Shown piece by piece: positions 28,136-37,373 of a DNA stretch of 64,000 nucleotides; position 1 is the first letter of the stretch, and each line of letters opens with the position of its first letter. The notes below the pieces were generated by a model. The model ran no database searches, was not told the origin of the DNA, and saw only the letters and a program-made list of their open reading frames with translations. The translations under genes and the position numbers were made by a program. The stretch lies in contig JAJQDI010000027.1 in assembly GCA_021202275.1 (NCBI GenBank), forward strand, positions 1 to 64,000. Reading direction: 5' to 3'. This DNA is from Bacteroides sp. Lineage in GTDB: Bacteria; Bacteroidota; Bacteroidia; Bacteroidales; Bacteroidaceae.

Positions 28136-30349
28136 TCAATCTACCAACTGTACCTTCACCACCTGATCTTTCACGATCACCTGATACTCTCCTGCTTCCA
28201 GAAAGCGTTTTCCGGTGGCATCTACAAAGCTGAAATCTCTTTCCGGGTCGATCTCAAAGCGGAAGGTCCGGCTCTCTCCCTGGCGGATCAGTTGTTTCTC
28301 AAAATGCTTCAGTTCTTTCACCGGGCGGGAGATGGAAGATACCGGGTCGCGGATAAACCAGTGTACGGTCTCTGCTCCGTCCATCGCTCCGGTATTGCTC
28401 ATGGGGATCTCTACGATCAGTTTTTCTCCCCGTTTGAGGGTGGTGGCAGAGGCAGTGAGTGTTCCGTACTCATAGGTGGTATAGCTGAGGCCGTGGGCAA
28501 ACTCATACAGCGGGGTGCTGGGAATGTCCTGGTATTTTCCCTGGTTGGTGCGCGCGCTCTGGCGGTGGTTGTAATAGATGGGGATCTGTCCGGTGGAGTA
28601 GGGGAAGGTAATGGATAATTTGCCCGACGGATTGACACGTCCGGACAGTATACCTGCCAGTGGAGTACCACCCGCAATGCCCGGTTGCCAGATCTCCAGG
28701 ATGGCGTTGCTCAGGGGCTCGAGGCGGCAGAGTTCCAGCGGGCGGCCACTGGAGAGGATCAATACGATGGGTTTGCCCAGGGCATACAGTTCCTCTACCA
28801 GCTCTTCCTGTATAGCGGGCAGGGCCAGGGTAGAGCGGGACGCGTTCTCACCGCTCCAGGCTCTTTTCTCTCCCAGACATACCAATAGTACATCGGCTTC
28901 CGCGGCTGTCCGGAGTGCTTCCGCGAAACCGGAACGATCTTCTCCGTCGAATGCACACCCCTGCGCGTAGAGCAACTGGCTTGTGCCGGCAAACTCTTTT
29001 TCCAGCCCTTCATAGATGCTTTCCACATCTCTGCCCCTGCCGTGTCCGTACCACGAGCCCAGTAAGTGATCTTTCTCCTGGGTCATGGGACCGATCACAG
29101 CAATCTTAGATACGTTTTTTAGCGGGAGGGTGTGGTTCTCGTTTTTAAGAAGGACCATAGACTCTTCCGCGAGTTGCCGGGCAATATCCACATTTTCCGG
29201 CAGGAGCAGACGTTCTTCTTCGGGGATCTCGGGCGTATAGGGGTTCTCGAACAGTCCCAGGCGGAACTTCAGACGCAACACACGCCGTACGGCATCGTCT
29301 ACCAGGCTCATGGGTACTGTACCCTCTTCTACCAGTGTGGCCAGGTGGTTGTCGTAGCACTCGTTCATCATATCCATCTCCACCCCGGCCAGGAAGGCTT
29401 TCTGCGCGGCCTCTTTCCGGTCGGCGGCTACTCCCTGGGAGCGTAGCTGCTGGATGGCTCCCCAGTCTGATACCACAAAACCGTCGTGCTGCCAACGCTC
29501 TTTCAGTATCTCTGTCAGGATGTAATGACTGGCTGTTCCGGGTGTACCGCTGATGTCGTTGAAGCAGCTCATCACGGTAGCGGCCCCTGCTTTGATACCC
29601 TCTTCGTACGGAAGCATATAGGTGTCCCAGAGGGTCTGACCGGAGATCTCGGTGTACATATAGTCGCGTCCGGCCTCAGAGGCCCCATAACCCACATAGT
29701 GTTTCAGACAGGCAGCTATGCGGGTAGGGGAAGACAAGTCGTCTCCCTGATAGCCTTGCACCGATGCCACTCCAAATACGGCATTGGTGTAGGGGTCTTC
29801 TCCGTATCCTTCCGCTACGCGTCCCCATCGTCCGTCGCGGGCCACGTCTATCATGGGCGAGAAGGTCCAGTCGGTGCCCGACATGCGGGATTCCTGCGCG
29901 GCCACGGCGCACGCCTGTTTCACCAGCCCCGGGTTCCAGGAGCAGGCTTGTGCCAGAGAGATGGGGTATACCGTGCGGAATCCGTGGATCACATCGTGCG
30001 CGAAGAGGATGGGGATACCCAGGCGGGATTCATTCATGGCTTTGCGCTGGGCGGTGTTGCGCAGCCCGGCACTGCTGTCGAAGTAGATCAGCGAACCTAT
30101 TTCGGCAGATAGCTCTTTGACTGTCTCTTCCACGTTGTTGGCGTTGTTGTTGCGCCCCAGGGTGTATTGGTTGAGCTGCATGACTTTCTCTTCCAGCGTC
30201 ATGCGGGAGAGCAGATCGTCTATCCGGCTCTCTATGGGTTGACTGGCGTCTTTGTAGACGGGCTGATCTTTCCTGGTTTGCGCGTAGGTTCCGGTGCTCC
30301 ATAGCATCAGGAGCACAAGACAAAGGAATGTCTGGTTTCTGTTCATCAT
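28136..30349 (-). CDS. Glycoside hydrolase family 3 beta-glucosidase (BglX-like)
   Basis: About 737 residues. Start chosen at ATG 30349, because from there MMNRNQTFLCLVLLMLW reads as a signal peptide cleaved near TYAQ; an earlier ATG at 30415 would add 22 residues that do not look like an export signal. The GH3 N-terminal barrel (DLLSRMTLEEKVMQLNQ) carries the nucleophile Asp in GFVVSDWGAI. The alpha/beta C-terminal domain (PIVLILSSGRPLEL) and a fibronectin-III-like domain (FAHGLSYTTYEYG, then SNTGAMDGAETV) follow. It should release terminal beta-linked glucose or xylose in the periplasm. It is the last gene of the minus-strand PUL. Confidence 0.92.
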   Translation of the reverse strand: MMNRNQTFLCLVLLMLWSTGTYAQTRKDQPVYKDASQPIESRIDDLLSRMTLEEKVMQLNQYTLGRNNNANNVEETVKELSAEIGSLIYFDSSAGLRNTAQRKAMNESRLGIPILFAHDVIHGFRTVYPISLAQACSWNPGLVKQACAVAAQESRMSGTDWTFSPMIDVARDGRWGRVAEGYGEDPYTNAVFGVASVQGYQGDDLSSPTRIAACLKHYVGYGASEAGRDYMYTEISGQTLWDTYMLPYEEGIKAGAATVMSCFNDISGTPGTASHYILTEILKERWQHDGFVVSDWGAIQQLRSQGVAADRKEAAQKAFLAGVEMDMMNECYDNHLATLVEEGTVPMSLVDDAVRRVLRLKFRLGLFENPYTPEIPEEERLLLPENVDIARQLAEESMVLLKNENHTLPLKNVSKIAVIGPMTQEKDHLLGSWYGHGRGRDVESIYEGLEKEFAGTSQLLYAQGCAFDGEDRSGFAEALRTAAEADVLLVCLGEKRAWSGENASRSTLALPAIQEELVEELYALGKPIVLILSSGRPLELCRLEPLSNAILEIWQPGIAGGTPLAGILSGRVNPSGKLSITFPYSTGQIPIYYNHRQSARTNQGKYQDIPSTPLYEFAHGLSYTTYEYGTLTASATTLKRGEKLIVEIPMSNTGAMDGAETVHWFIRDPVSSISRPVKELKHFEKQLIRQGESRTFRFEIDPERDFSFVDATGKRFLEAGEYQVIVKDQVVKVQLVD

Positions 30350-30411
30350 GGGAATGTGGTATTTGGTGGATACGGTAAGTATCTGTTTATACATATTGTT
30401 GGTTGATCGCG

Positions 30412-31179
30412 TCATCTGAATACAGGGGAATCTGAAAACCGCATCGAGCTTCGGCCGTTGTTCTTTAATTCAAAGACAACGATCTCGTTGCGCCCTGGCT
30501 GCAGATCGGCTGTGGAGATGCGGAGAGATTGCTGTTTCTCCTCTTCCCAGTAAGATCCCACGTATTTGCCGTTGACCCATACCTCTCCCATGCCCCAGCC
30601 GGAGATGTCGAGATAGCGGTCGGCAGGGGTGTCCGTATCGAAATAGCCTTTGTAGAAGCAGGGCTGGGTAGTGATTTGTGACGAGAACTCCAGGTGTTTT
30701 ACCTCACATTCTCTGATATTGAGCGGGGTGATCTCCCATTCCCTGATCTCTTCTCCGTCGAGGGTGATGCTACCGGATAGTCCTTTTACATTGTCTAAGA
30801 TCTCCGGGCCGTAGGTGATCCGGCCGATGTTTTCCGCGTAGAGTTGCAAGGTATAGGTGCCGGGCGCGAGGTCTAAGGCAATTCTTTTGTTGGTATCGGT
30901 CATAGTTCCTGTGAGTACATCGTTGATATAAAGGGCGGCATAGTCCCGTACGTTTTCCAGTTGGAGCACCGGATTGGGGCTCTCTACGCTGATCGCTGCC
31001 TGATAGAGGAGGTAGCCCGACTCCATGTCCAGATCGTTCATAGGGAGCAGTTCGTCCGACTCAAAGGTCTCTATGTATACCTGTTCGATAGAGGCAGTCT
31101 CCGTCATGGGTATTTCCTGCGCACAAGTGATCCCCGTCAGGAGGAAAAGTGAAATAAGCAATGAATGTAGTTTCTTCAT
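30412..31179 (-). CDS. Exported GH35-type C-terminal beta-sandwich protein lacking the catalytic barrel
   Basis: About 255 residues from ATG 31179, with a signal peptide (MKKLHSLLISLFLLTGITCA). The body matches the non-catalytic jelly-roll domains at the end of GH35 beta-galactosidases: SGYLLYQAAI, AALYINDVLTGTM, YAENIGRITYG, then the galactose-binding-like lid YLDISGWGMGEVWVNGKYVG and GRNEIVVFELK. The usual N-terminal (beta/alpha)8 barrel with its two catalytic glutamates is absent, and no trace of it precedes the gene. It may be a stand-alone carbohydrate-binding protein or a truncated enzyme. The clean signal peptide argues that it is maintained in this form. Confidence 0.7.
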   Translation of the reverse strand: MKKLHSLLISLFLLTGITCAQEIPMTETASIEQVYIETFESDELLPMNDLDMESGYLLYQAAISVESPNPVLQLENVRDYAALYINDVLTGTMTDTNKRIALDLAPGTYTLQLYAENIGRITYGPEILDNVKGLSGSITLDGEEIREWEITPLNIRECEVKHLEFSSQITTQPCFYKGYFDTDTPADRYLDISGWGMGEVWVNGKYVGSYWEEEKQQSLRISTADLQPGRNEIVVFELKNNGRSSMRFSDSPVFR

Positions 31180-31517
31180 ACTTCCTGTCAATTGAAATTG
31201 TATACTGTATCGTTTTTTGTTTACCAGCCGTTCCCTTGTAGCCGGATGGCTGTGGCATCCGGCTCCGGAAACTGAACACACCGTTCGGGTATTAAAGGTA
31301 ATAAAAAAAGGGAACCTGACCGGATGATAACCTATATAAAACATATGGAAAACTTGTTCTTTGGTTTGGTTCCCTTTTTTATTCCTTTTTCTTTTTTCTT
31401 TGCAGAGACAGGAAGAGATTTACGATTTACGATCTACGATTGAAATGATACATACCCTGCCGTTAATATACGAAGAGGTGTTATCGCCTACCTGGCATAT
31501 GTTTTTATCCACCTATA

Positions 31518-31538
31518 GAGACGCACGCCGTGCGTCTC
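31518..31538 (+). repeat. REP-like palindrome, pair 1 left
   Basis: GAGACGCACG, one central base, CGTGCGTCTC: a 21-bp palindrome, preceded by TA and followed by CGCGG. The tails distinguish the two ends and set the orientation. Confidence 0.8.
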
Positions 31539-31715
31539 CGCGGCATATGTCCAACCTCAGGGGCGTGTCTCTTTGCGATTTATGTCCAATTACAATCAAA
31601 TGTAACAAGGTTTGTTTCCATAGTACAGTCCTATGGGATCTGTATTCCGTTTGATAAAGAACGGACAATCAGATGTAGCCCATTATATACATACTTGTGT
31701 TGGACGTACATCGCG

Positions 31716-31736
31716 GAGACGCACACCGTGCGTCTC
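31716..31736 (-). repeat. REP-like palindrome, pair 1 right
   Basis: Same unit inverted, with one base changed in the left arm (GCACACC). It is preceded by CGCG and followed by TACAG. Confidence 0.75.
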
Positions 31737-31843
31737 TACAGATAGATACTATCGATGATCAGAAATCGTAATCAGCTTCGCTAACCGTTGGTTCGTCCCA
31801 TCGTAAATCTCTTTGTAACTCTGCAAGTCGTCTCATTCTCTGC

Positions 31844-34582
31844 TTACTTGCTCAGGAACGATTGGATAAATCCTTCTTCTACTTTCACCTTCGGTTGGAA
31901 GGCATCGCTTTTCACATAGTTGTCGATGCTGTGAAGCAACTGCCGGGTAGCTGGTCGGTTGCCCATGTCTTTCTGTGTATCTACTGCCAGTACCAGGAGC
32001 TTACCGCCGTTGACGCTGGCTTCAAAACCGATACCCAGTTTCCGGTTGTTGTCGTAACTGTCTATCACCTGTATAAAGGGAACCAGATCGCGAGGAGCGT
32101 CCTGCATCTCGATCACTTTGGCATTTTCCAGTATGTCCCACCACTGCCAGTCTGTATGGTAAGAGGTGACAAAGTCGTTGAATACCGGCTCTTCGTGGTG
32201 GATCAGGCAACCGATGGTCATGGGTGCCCAGGCAAACATGATCGGGTTCCAGAAATGGTTGTGGAAAGTAGATTTGCGGCCTTTTACCTGGCCGGGCAAC
32301 GGGCAGAGCACTACTGTTTTGCCCTGTGCCAGTTGCCGGCGGGCATGGTCGTCATATACGGTAGTATAGAGCACTTCGTTGGTAGATACCATAACCTCCT
32401 GGTTGCGGGGATATACCCAGATGTTCCAGCTGTTGTGTATCCGGTCGCCGACAGAAAGGTGTACGGTCAGTTGCTGCGGAGCGGAGATGTCTTTCAACGG
32501 GAGAGAGAATTCACCTACCGGATAGACATCGTGCCGGCCGATGGTCTGTGTGTTCAGGTTTCCTTTCTGCAACGTTTTGCCGGCTTCGTCTGTGAGCCGG
32601 TAGCTGATCTTCGCGTTCTTCAGGGCAGCGGGACCGAAGTTGTATACCTCTGCTTTGCCCGTGAAGGTCTCGTCGGTGAACCAGGAACTTTTGTCGTAGC
32701 GCAGCAGGGCTACCGTAGGGGCGCAGAACCGCCGGAACTCTTCCGGAGTGATAAGCCCTTTCGAATCCCAGAACGCATCGAGTATACCTACCGGAGCATA
32801 TCCCTGTCCGGGAAAGTCGTTGATAGACAGCAACTGGAAGCCGGCCGATCTCGACGAGCGCAACAGGGCTTCGATCACAGCTTTGTATTCCAGTACGGTG
32901 AGCGCACCGGAGGCTTTGAAGAAATCGGGTGCCTGGTGCAACATACCATTTGCTTCGAGCAATTCCCGGTATACTTCCAGGTTGCGGGCCTCTACGGGAC
33001 CTTTGTATTTGCCGATCTCGTCGAAGTTGGGGTAGATGCAACGCTGGCCCGATTCGTGGGAGATCACCGGTACATCTACGTCCGATTCTTTGTTGCGGTC
33101 CCAGTCTGTATAAGGCAGTCCTTCGTATACCTTCACCGGGCCTTTGTTGGTCTGTTGCGATACGTAGTACTGGTCAGACTGCACGCGGGTGCGGGCAGTA
33201 GATCCGCTGAACAGGTGCCGGTTGTCCAGTTCGCGTCCGGTGGCGGTGAGTTCTTCTATATAGTCGAAGTTGCCTGTGATCTCGTTACCGTTGCAGTAGA
33301 GGACAAACGACGGATGATTGCCGTACTCTTTCAGGATGGCACGCATCTCGCGTCGGAAGAAGTCGTACCGCGCTTCATCGGGTTCGGCATCCTTGCCCCA
33401 CATGGGCATCTCTACTTCGAGATAGATACCGTGTTTGTCGGCCATGCGGAAGGCAGCCCGGGGCGGACACCAGGAGTGGAAGCGCAGGTGATTGAGCCCG
33501 TATTCCTTCGTCAGCAGCATGATGCGCTCCCACGGCGCTTCGTCTACCGGCGCATAACCTGTACTGGGGAAGACAGCGTTCTCTACGTTCCCTCTCAGGT
33601 GGATGGGGCGGTTGTTGAGCAGCACGTGATTCTTGCCTTGTTTCACTTCCCGCATGCCGAAATCGGCAGAGGCTTCGTGCAGGTAGCTGGCCTTCCGGTC
33701 GGTAGAGCTGAGCTGGCAGGTCAGGGTATAGACCGTTGGGTTGAATTCGTCCCACAGTTCTGTATCCTTTCCCAGAGCCAGGGTGGTCTCCAGGGTGAGG
33801 ATCGAGTCTGTACCGCTGACCGGGATCTCCTGGCTGATGGGGAGTGTTTTTCCGGATCCCTGGTCGTTCAGAGCGATGGTAAACCGGGCATTTCCTTCCA
33901 CCTCTTTTTGGGTATGGTTGTGGATCTTCATTTTCACCTGTATGCTCTTGTCTCCGATCCGGGGATAGATCTGCATGTCGTCGATATATACGGGATCGAT
34001 GGCCATCAGCTTCATTTCGCCGAGTATACCGTTCCAGTTGATCTGGGTGAATTCCGTATGGGCATGGTTCCATTTGTGGGTGTTGTACTGGTACCGGTTG
34101 TCTATACATACCGTGACGCGGTGTGTTTTTCCGGGGGTGACAAACTCCGTGAGGTCGTGGTTGTGAGGCACACTGATGTAGTCGATCTGGCTCACTTCTC
34201 TGGTATCTATATAGATGGAGCTGAGCCAGTGTGTACGCTCGAAATACATAAAGATCCGTTTCCCTTTCCAGGCTTCCGGTATCTCTATGTCGCGCTGATA
34301 CCAGGCCGGACCCATGTATTCGTACTTACGGGTCAGCCGGTCGATGTGGTGGTAGGGCGACTGGTATCCGATCTGATGATCGTCGGTGATGCCCGGCAGC
34401 ACGATGGAGTCCTGGAGGATGTGGTTGTACCGGGGCGATAAAGACCCTCTGCGAAAGTCCATGACATCTGTCTGGAACCTCCATGTACCTGTCAGGTCGA
34501 TGGATTCGGTCTGGGCGGTAAGCGGAAGCTGGCTGACCAGCAGACAGAAGGTAAAAGCAAGTTGTATGATCCTGTTTTTCAT
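31844..34582 (-). CDS. Glycoside hydrolase family 2 enzyme (beta-galactosidase/glucuronidase type)
   Basis: About 912 residues from ATG 34582 (MKNRIIQLAFTFCLLVSQLP, signal peptide cleaved near LTAQ); the upstream ATG 34618 adds a hydrophilic extension. GH2 sugar-binding jelly-roll domain: about 30-200 (LTGTWRFQ; AWYQRDIEIPEAWKGKRIFM). Immunoglobulin-like domain: about 210-320. TIM barrel: LLNNRPIHLRGNVENAVFP, then acid/base Glu in YCNGNEI and the probable nucleophile Glu in PVISHESGQ. A long C-terminal extension with beta-rich domains follows. The exact sugar cannot be read from the sequence; similar PUL enzymes act on beta-galactosides, glucuronides or mannosides. Confidence 0.88.
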   Translation of the reverse strand: MKNRIIQLAFTFCLLVSQLPLTAQTESIDLTGTWRFQTDVMDFRRGSLSPRYNHILQDSIVLPGITDDHQIGYQSPYHHIDRLTRKYEYMGPAWYQRDIEIPEAWKGKRIFMYFERTHWLSSIYIDTREVSQIDYISVPHNHDLTEFVTPGKTHRVTVCIDNRYQYNTHKWNHAHTEFTQINWNGILGEMKLMAIDPVYIDDMQIYPRIGDKSIQVKMKIHNHTQKEVEGNARFTIALNDQGSGKTLPISQEIPVSGTDSILTLETTLALGKDTELWDEFNPTVYTLTCQLSSTDRKASYLHEASADFGMREVKQGKNHVLLNNRPIHLRGNVENAVFPSTGYAPVDEAPWERIMLLTKEYGLNHLRFHSWCPPRAAFRMADKHGIYLEVEMPMWGKDAEPDEARYDFFRREMRAILKEYGNHPSFVLYCNGNEITGNFDYIEELTATGRELDNRHLFSGSTARTRVQSDQYYVSQQTNKGPVKVYEGLPYTDWDRNKESDVDVPVISHESGQRCIYPNFDEIGKYKGPVEARNLEVYRELLEANGMLHQAPDFFKASGALTVLEYKAVIEALLRSSRSAGFQLLSINDFPGQGYAPVGILDAFWDSKGLITPEEFRRFCAPTVALLRYDKSSWFTDETFTGKAEVYNFGPAALKNAKISYRLTDEAGKTLQKGNLNTQTIGRHDVYPVGEFSLPLKDISAPQQLTVHLSVGDRIHNSWNIWVYPRNQEVMVSTNEVLYTTVYDDHARRQLAQGKTVVLCPLPGQVKGRKSTFHNHFWNPIMFAWAPMTIGCLIHHEEPVFNDFVTSYHTDWQWWDILENAKVIEMQDAPRDLVPFIQVIDSYDNNRKLGIGFEASVNGGKLLVLAVDTQKDMGNRPATRQLLHSIDNYVKSDAFQPKVKVEEGFIQSFLSK

Positions 34583-34928
34583 TGGGATTTGTTTGTTATA
34601 AGTGATGAGTTTTATCATTTTGTCAATTCTGACACTTTGTAATTCAAAACCTGTGTGGTTCGCTTCTTTTCGCCCTCTCTGAAGGTGCGTCGGAAATAAG
34701 CGATTCTCACTGTTTGGGAAAAGTTCTGAATGTTGTTGTTTTTATTGATATTCTTTCTTTTTGAAAAATAAATCCGTTATTGTGATGGCTGTTTTATATA
34801 AAGATTGATATTGTATTTTCCTTTTGTTGGTTATAAATTGTCTTCCTAAACCCTTCAGATAAAAAGAGAATTTCTTCTTTTGTTACATATACGGCCTTTT
34901 TCCTCTTCGCCCTATGGCTCGCGACCCA

Positions 34929-34987
34929 TGTCTCACCGGGACTTTGCTCATGTCTCACCGGAACATGAACAAAGTCCCGGTGAGACA
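34929..34987. repeat. Long hairpin with 18-bp perfect stem
   Basis: TGTCTCACCGGGACTTTG (34929-34946) is the exact reverse complement of 34970-34987. After a 2-base mismatch the stem resumes for CATG/CATG. The loop again contains TCTCACCGG, and a related motif (GTCGGTGAGA) follows at about 34998. This is a different repeat family from the REP palindromes. Confidence 0.8.
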
Positions 34988-35266
34988 AACTCGTTTTGTC
35001 GGTGAGAAAACCACCGTTTTTGCTTCTGAAAATACCCCTGAACCATCGTTTGAACGAAGGAACTCCTCTGATTCCAGCCGTTCTCTGTGCTGAAACAACT
35101 ATTTTTGAAAACAGGTGTGTTAGCAAAAACAGGTAAAAAGAAACTTTTTGATAGTAAATCAATGGTTGCTGTATTGATTTGTAGAGATTCAAAAGCTTGT
35201 TTTGTAAGGATACGAAGAGGGTTACGAGGGAAAGAACAAAAATTCCTGCGCAGGCATCCGCTTGTA

Positions 35267-35287
35267 GAGACGCACGGCGTGCGTCTC
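35267..35287 (+). repeat. REP-like palindrome, pair 2 left
   Basis: GAGACGCACG, G, CGTGCGTCTC; preceded by TGTA and followed by CGCGG. An exact copy of the unit. Confidence 0.85.
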
Positions 35288-35438
35288 CGCGGTACAGTTC
35301 TGACAGGATCGCGATCTGACGATGTACTGGTTCTATTTGTATATCGGATCCATTGCCTGGCAACAGATCATCAGATGAATAGGGCTTACACATGTGTGTA
35401 GTTATTATATTGTATACTTGCATGTAACATGCATCGCG

Positions 35439-35459
35439 GAGACGCACGCCGTGCGTCTC
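35439..35459 (-). repeat. REP-like palindrome, pair 2 right
   Basis: Inverted exact copy, preceded by CGCG and followed by TACAGG. It is 151 bases from its mate. Confidence 0.85.
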
Positions 35460-35571
35460 TACAGGTTGGTGATAACGTTGACACGGCTGAATGACAACCT
35501 CGGTACGGTTGTATAATGTCCCGGGACCTTTGTCTTTCCGATCCTACCTCCGTATATCGTATATCCGTACC

Positions 35572-37359
35572 TCATTGGATACTTTCGAAATACTCCTTCA
35601 TCAGGTACCACGCCTTTTTCCTGTATCCCTGGTCGGAGACCAGTCCTTTGCGGTTCCAGTCTTCCTGGTGGGTGGGGTGGAAGCGGAACGGCGACCGGAA
35701 GTCAAACAACACCCAGGGCGATACTCCGCGCAGGTTGGGGATGTGGTTGAACATCTCTATATTGTCCCGGTACAGTGTTGCCTGATAGTCTTCGCTCCAG
35801 GAACTCACGATATCGGCATCGCCCGTTTTTCCGTACAGTGCTTCTCCGCCAAATTCGGAGAGGATCAGCGGTTGCCCTCGGGCTACGTCCCAGATCGCTT
35901 TGTCCGGTGTCACAGGCCACTGGTGGTACCATCCCATGTATTTGTTGACCGCCACCACGTCCAGCTCCCGGATAAACGGATCGTCCATTACAAACACCTG
36001 GCTTTCCCGGTTGAACCGTACCAGATCAAATGCCGCCGTGATCAGGCGCGTGTTGTCTATCTCTTTGCAACAGGCGATCAGGTATTTCAGGAATTCGTTG
36101 CGGGGAGCCGAAGGCTGTGTCTCGTTGGCTACTCCCCAGAAGGCAAGGGCACAGCGGTTCTTGTCGCGTGTTACCATCTCCCGGATCATGTATCCCGCTT
36201 TCTGCCGGGTATCGTCGTTCTCAAAGTCGATCCCCTGCCAGATAGGTATCTCCTCCCAGAGCAGGAAGCCCATCTCCTCGGCTATGCGCACGATGTATTC
36301 GTTTTGCGGATAATGGGCCAGACGGATCATGTTGCATCCAAGCGCTTTGGCTTCCGAGAGCAGCATCACCGCGTCCGCTTCGGAGAAGGCGCGCCCTCTG
36401 CGTTGCGGTATCTCTTCGTGGAAGCTGACCGACTTCAGGAAGATGGGCCGATCGTTCAGGTAGATGTCCTCCCCTTTCACGCCGATGTTGCGGAAGCCGA
36501 TCCGTTCCTCTACTTTGTCGCTCTCCGAAGAGATCACTACCTGATAGAGTTTCGGATCTTCGGGCGACCACCGTTGCAGCTTCTTTGCCCGGAACGAAGC
36601 CCGTGCCACTCCTTCGCTGTCTGTGGCCAGGCGTTGCCGGATCCGGAGTTCCGGTATCTCCAGTTCCACCATCTGGTTGGCCACCTTTTCCGACAACCGC
36701 ACAGAGGCATCGATCTGATCCGGTTTCTCTTTGTCGAGCTGCACGAAATAGTCCTGTATATATACGTTGGGTGTGCTCACCAGGAAGACGTCGCGGGTGA
36801 TGCCCCCGTAGTTCCACCAGTCGAACGCCAGGGCCGGGATCGCATCTGTCGTGTGGGTGTTGTTCACCTCCACCGCCAGGAAGTTATCGCTCTCTTTCAC
36901 CTGGTCTGTGACCTCGATCTGAAACGGAGTGAAGCCCCCTTCGTGACTGCCGATCTCTTCACCGTTGAGGTAGACGCGGCAGCGGTAGCTCACTGCCCCG
37001 AAGTAGAGGTAGAGCCGTTGGTCTGCCTGCCTGGGCGCGTCGAAACGCCGGGCATACCACACTGTTCCTTCGTAGTATTTCAGTTCCGGCATCTGGCTGT
37101 TCCAGTCCGAAGGTACATTCAGCCGCAGACCGTGGTCGAAAGCGTATTCGTAAAAGTCTGTCTTTCCCTGCGGTTTGCGGTTGAGGTAGATCTTGTTTTT
37201 CCGTCCCTGGTTGTACAGGTCGATAATGGCGTCCCACTTACCGTTGAGAGATTGCAGTTGGCGTCCGTAGACGTTGGTCATCAGTTCCTGTGCCCGCGCA
37301 TCTGTGAAGAGAAGGCAGAGAAGCAGCAGGCAGGTGATCCGTGTGGTTCTGAGTTTCAT
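35572..37359 (-). CDS. Glycoside hydrolase family 2 enzyme (beta-glucuronidase-like)
   Basis: A compact 595-residue GH2 enzyme with signal peptide (MKLRTTRITCLLLLCLLFTD, cleaved near ARAQ). Jelly-roll domain: about 35-190 (LNGKWDAIIDLYN; TVWYARRF; VYLNGEEIGSHEGGFTPF). Immunoglobulin-like domain: about 195-285. TIM barrel: YLNDRPIFLKSVSFHEEIP onward, with acid/base Glu in WGVANETQ and nucleophile Glu in PLILSEFGGEA. The DWWNYGGITRDVFL segment and ~600-residue length resemble beta-glucuronidases more than large beta-galactosidases, but substrate remains inferred. It lies 14 bases downstream of the GH97 gene, with which it is probably co-transcribed. Confidence 0.88.
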   Translation of the reverse strand: MKLRTTRITCLLLLCLLFTDARAQELMTNVYGRQLQSLNGKWDAIIDLYNQGRKNKIYLNRKPQGKTDFYEYAFDHGLRLNVPSDWNSQMPELKYYEGTVWYARRFDAPRQADQRLYLYFGAVSYRCRVYLNGEEIGSHEGGFTPFQIEVTDQVKESDNFLAVEVNNTHTTDAIPALAFDWWNYGGITRDVFLVSTPNVYIQDYFVQLDKEKPDQIDASVRLSEKVANQMVELEIPELRIRQRLATDSEGVARASFRAKKLQRWSPEDPKLYQVVISSESDKVEERIGFRNIGVKGEDIYLNDRPIFLKSVSFHEEIPQRRGRAFSEADAVMLLSEAKALGCNMIRLAHYPQNEYIVRIAEEMGFLLWEEIPIWQGIDFENDDTRQKAGYMIREMVTRDKNRCALAFWGVANETQPSAPRNEFLKYLIACCKEIDNTRLITAAFDLVRFNRESQVFVMDDPFIRELDVVAVNKYMGWYHQWPVTPDKAIWDVARGQPLILSEFGGEALYGKTGDADIVSSWSEDYQATLYRDNIEMFNHIPNLRGVSPWVLFDFRSPFRFHPTHQEDWNRKGLVSDQGYRKKAWYLMKEYFESIQ

Positions 37360-37373
37360 AAGTATTCGTATGT

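Larger units (their letters stand above)
31180..31843. other. Intergenic gap with an inverted pair of palindromic repeats
   Basis: No gene is believed here. The gap contains REP units at 31518-31538 and 31716-31736 in opposite orientation. They are enclosed by a second inverted pair: AGAGATTTACGAT at 31414-31426 and ATCGTAAATCTCT at 31800-31812. The promoter, if any, of the GH35-like gene should be near 31200-31400 but is not obvious. Confidence 0.5.
34583..35571. other. Long repeat-rich intergenic region between the two GH2 genes
   Basis: About 990 bases without a believable gene. It contains an 18-bp-stem hairpin at 34929-34987 and an inverted pair of REP-like palindromes at 35267-35287 and 35439-35459. 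The frame 34794-35447 (minus) crosses these repeats, has no domain and was rejected. Confidence 0.5.

Noticed and set aside
31862..34441. 859-codon plus-strand frame
   Set aside because: It is the antisense shadow of the GH2 gene; the GH2 motifs are on the minus strand.
34794..35447. 217-codon minus-strand frame
   Set aside because: It crosses the long hairpin and REP units, has low-complexity sequence and no recognisable domain.
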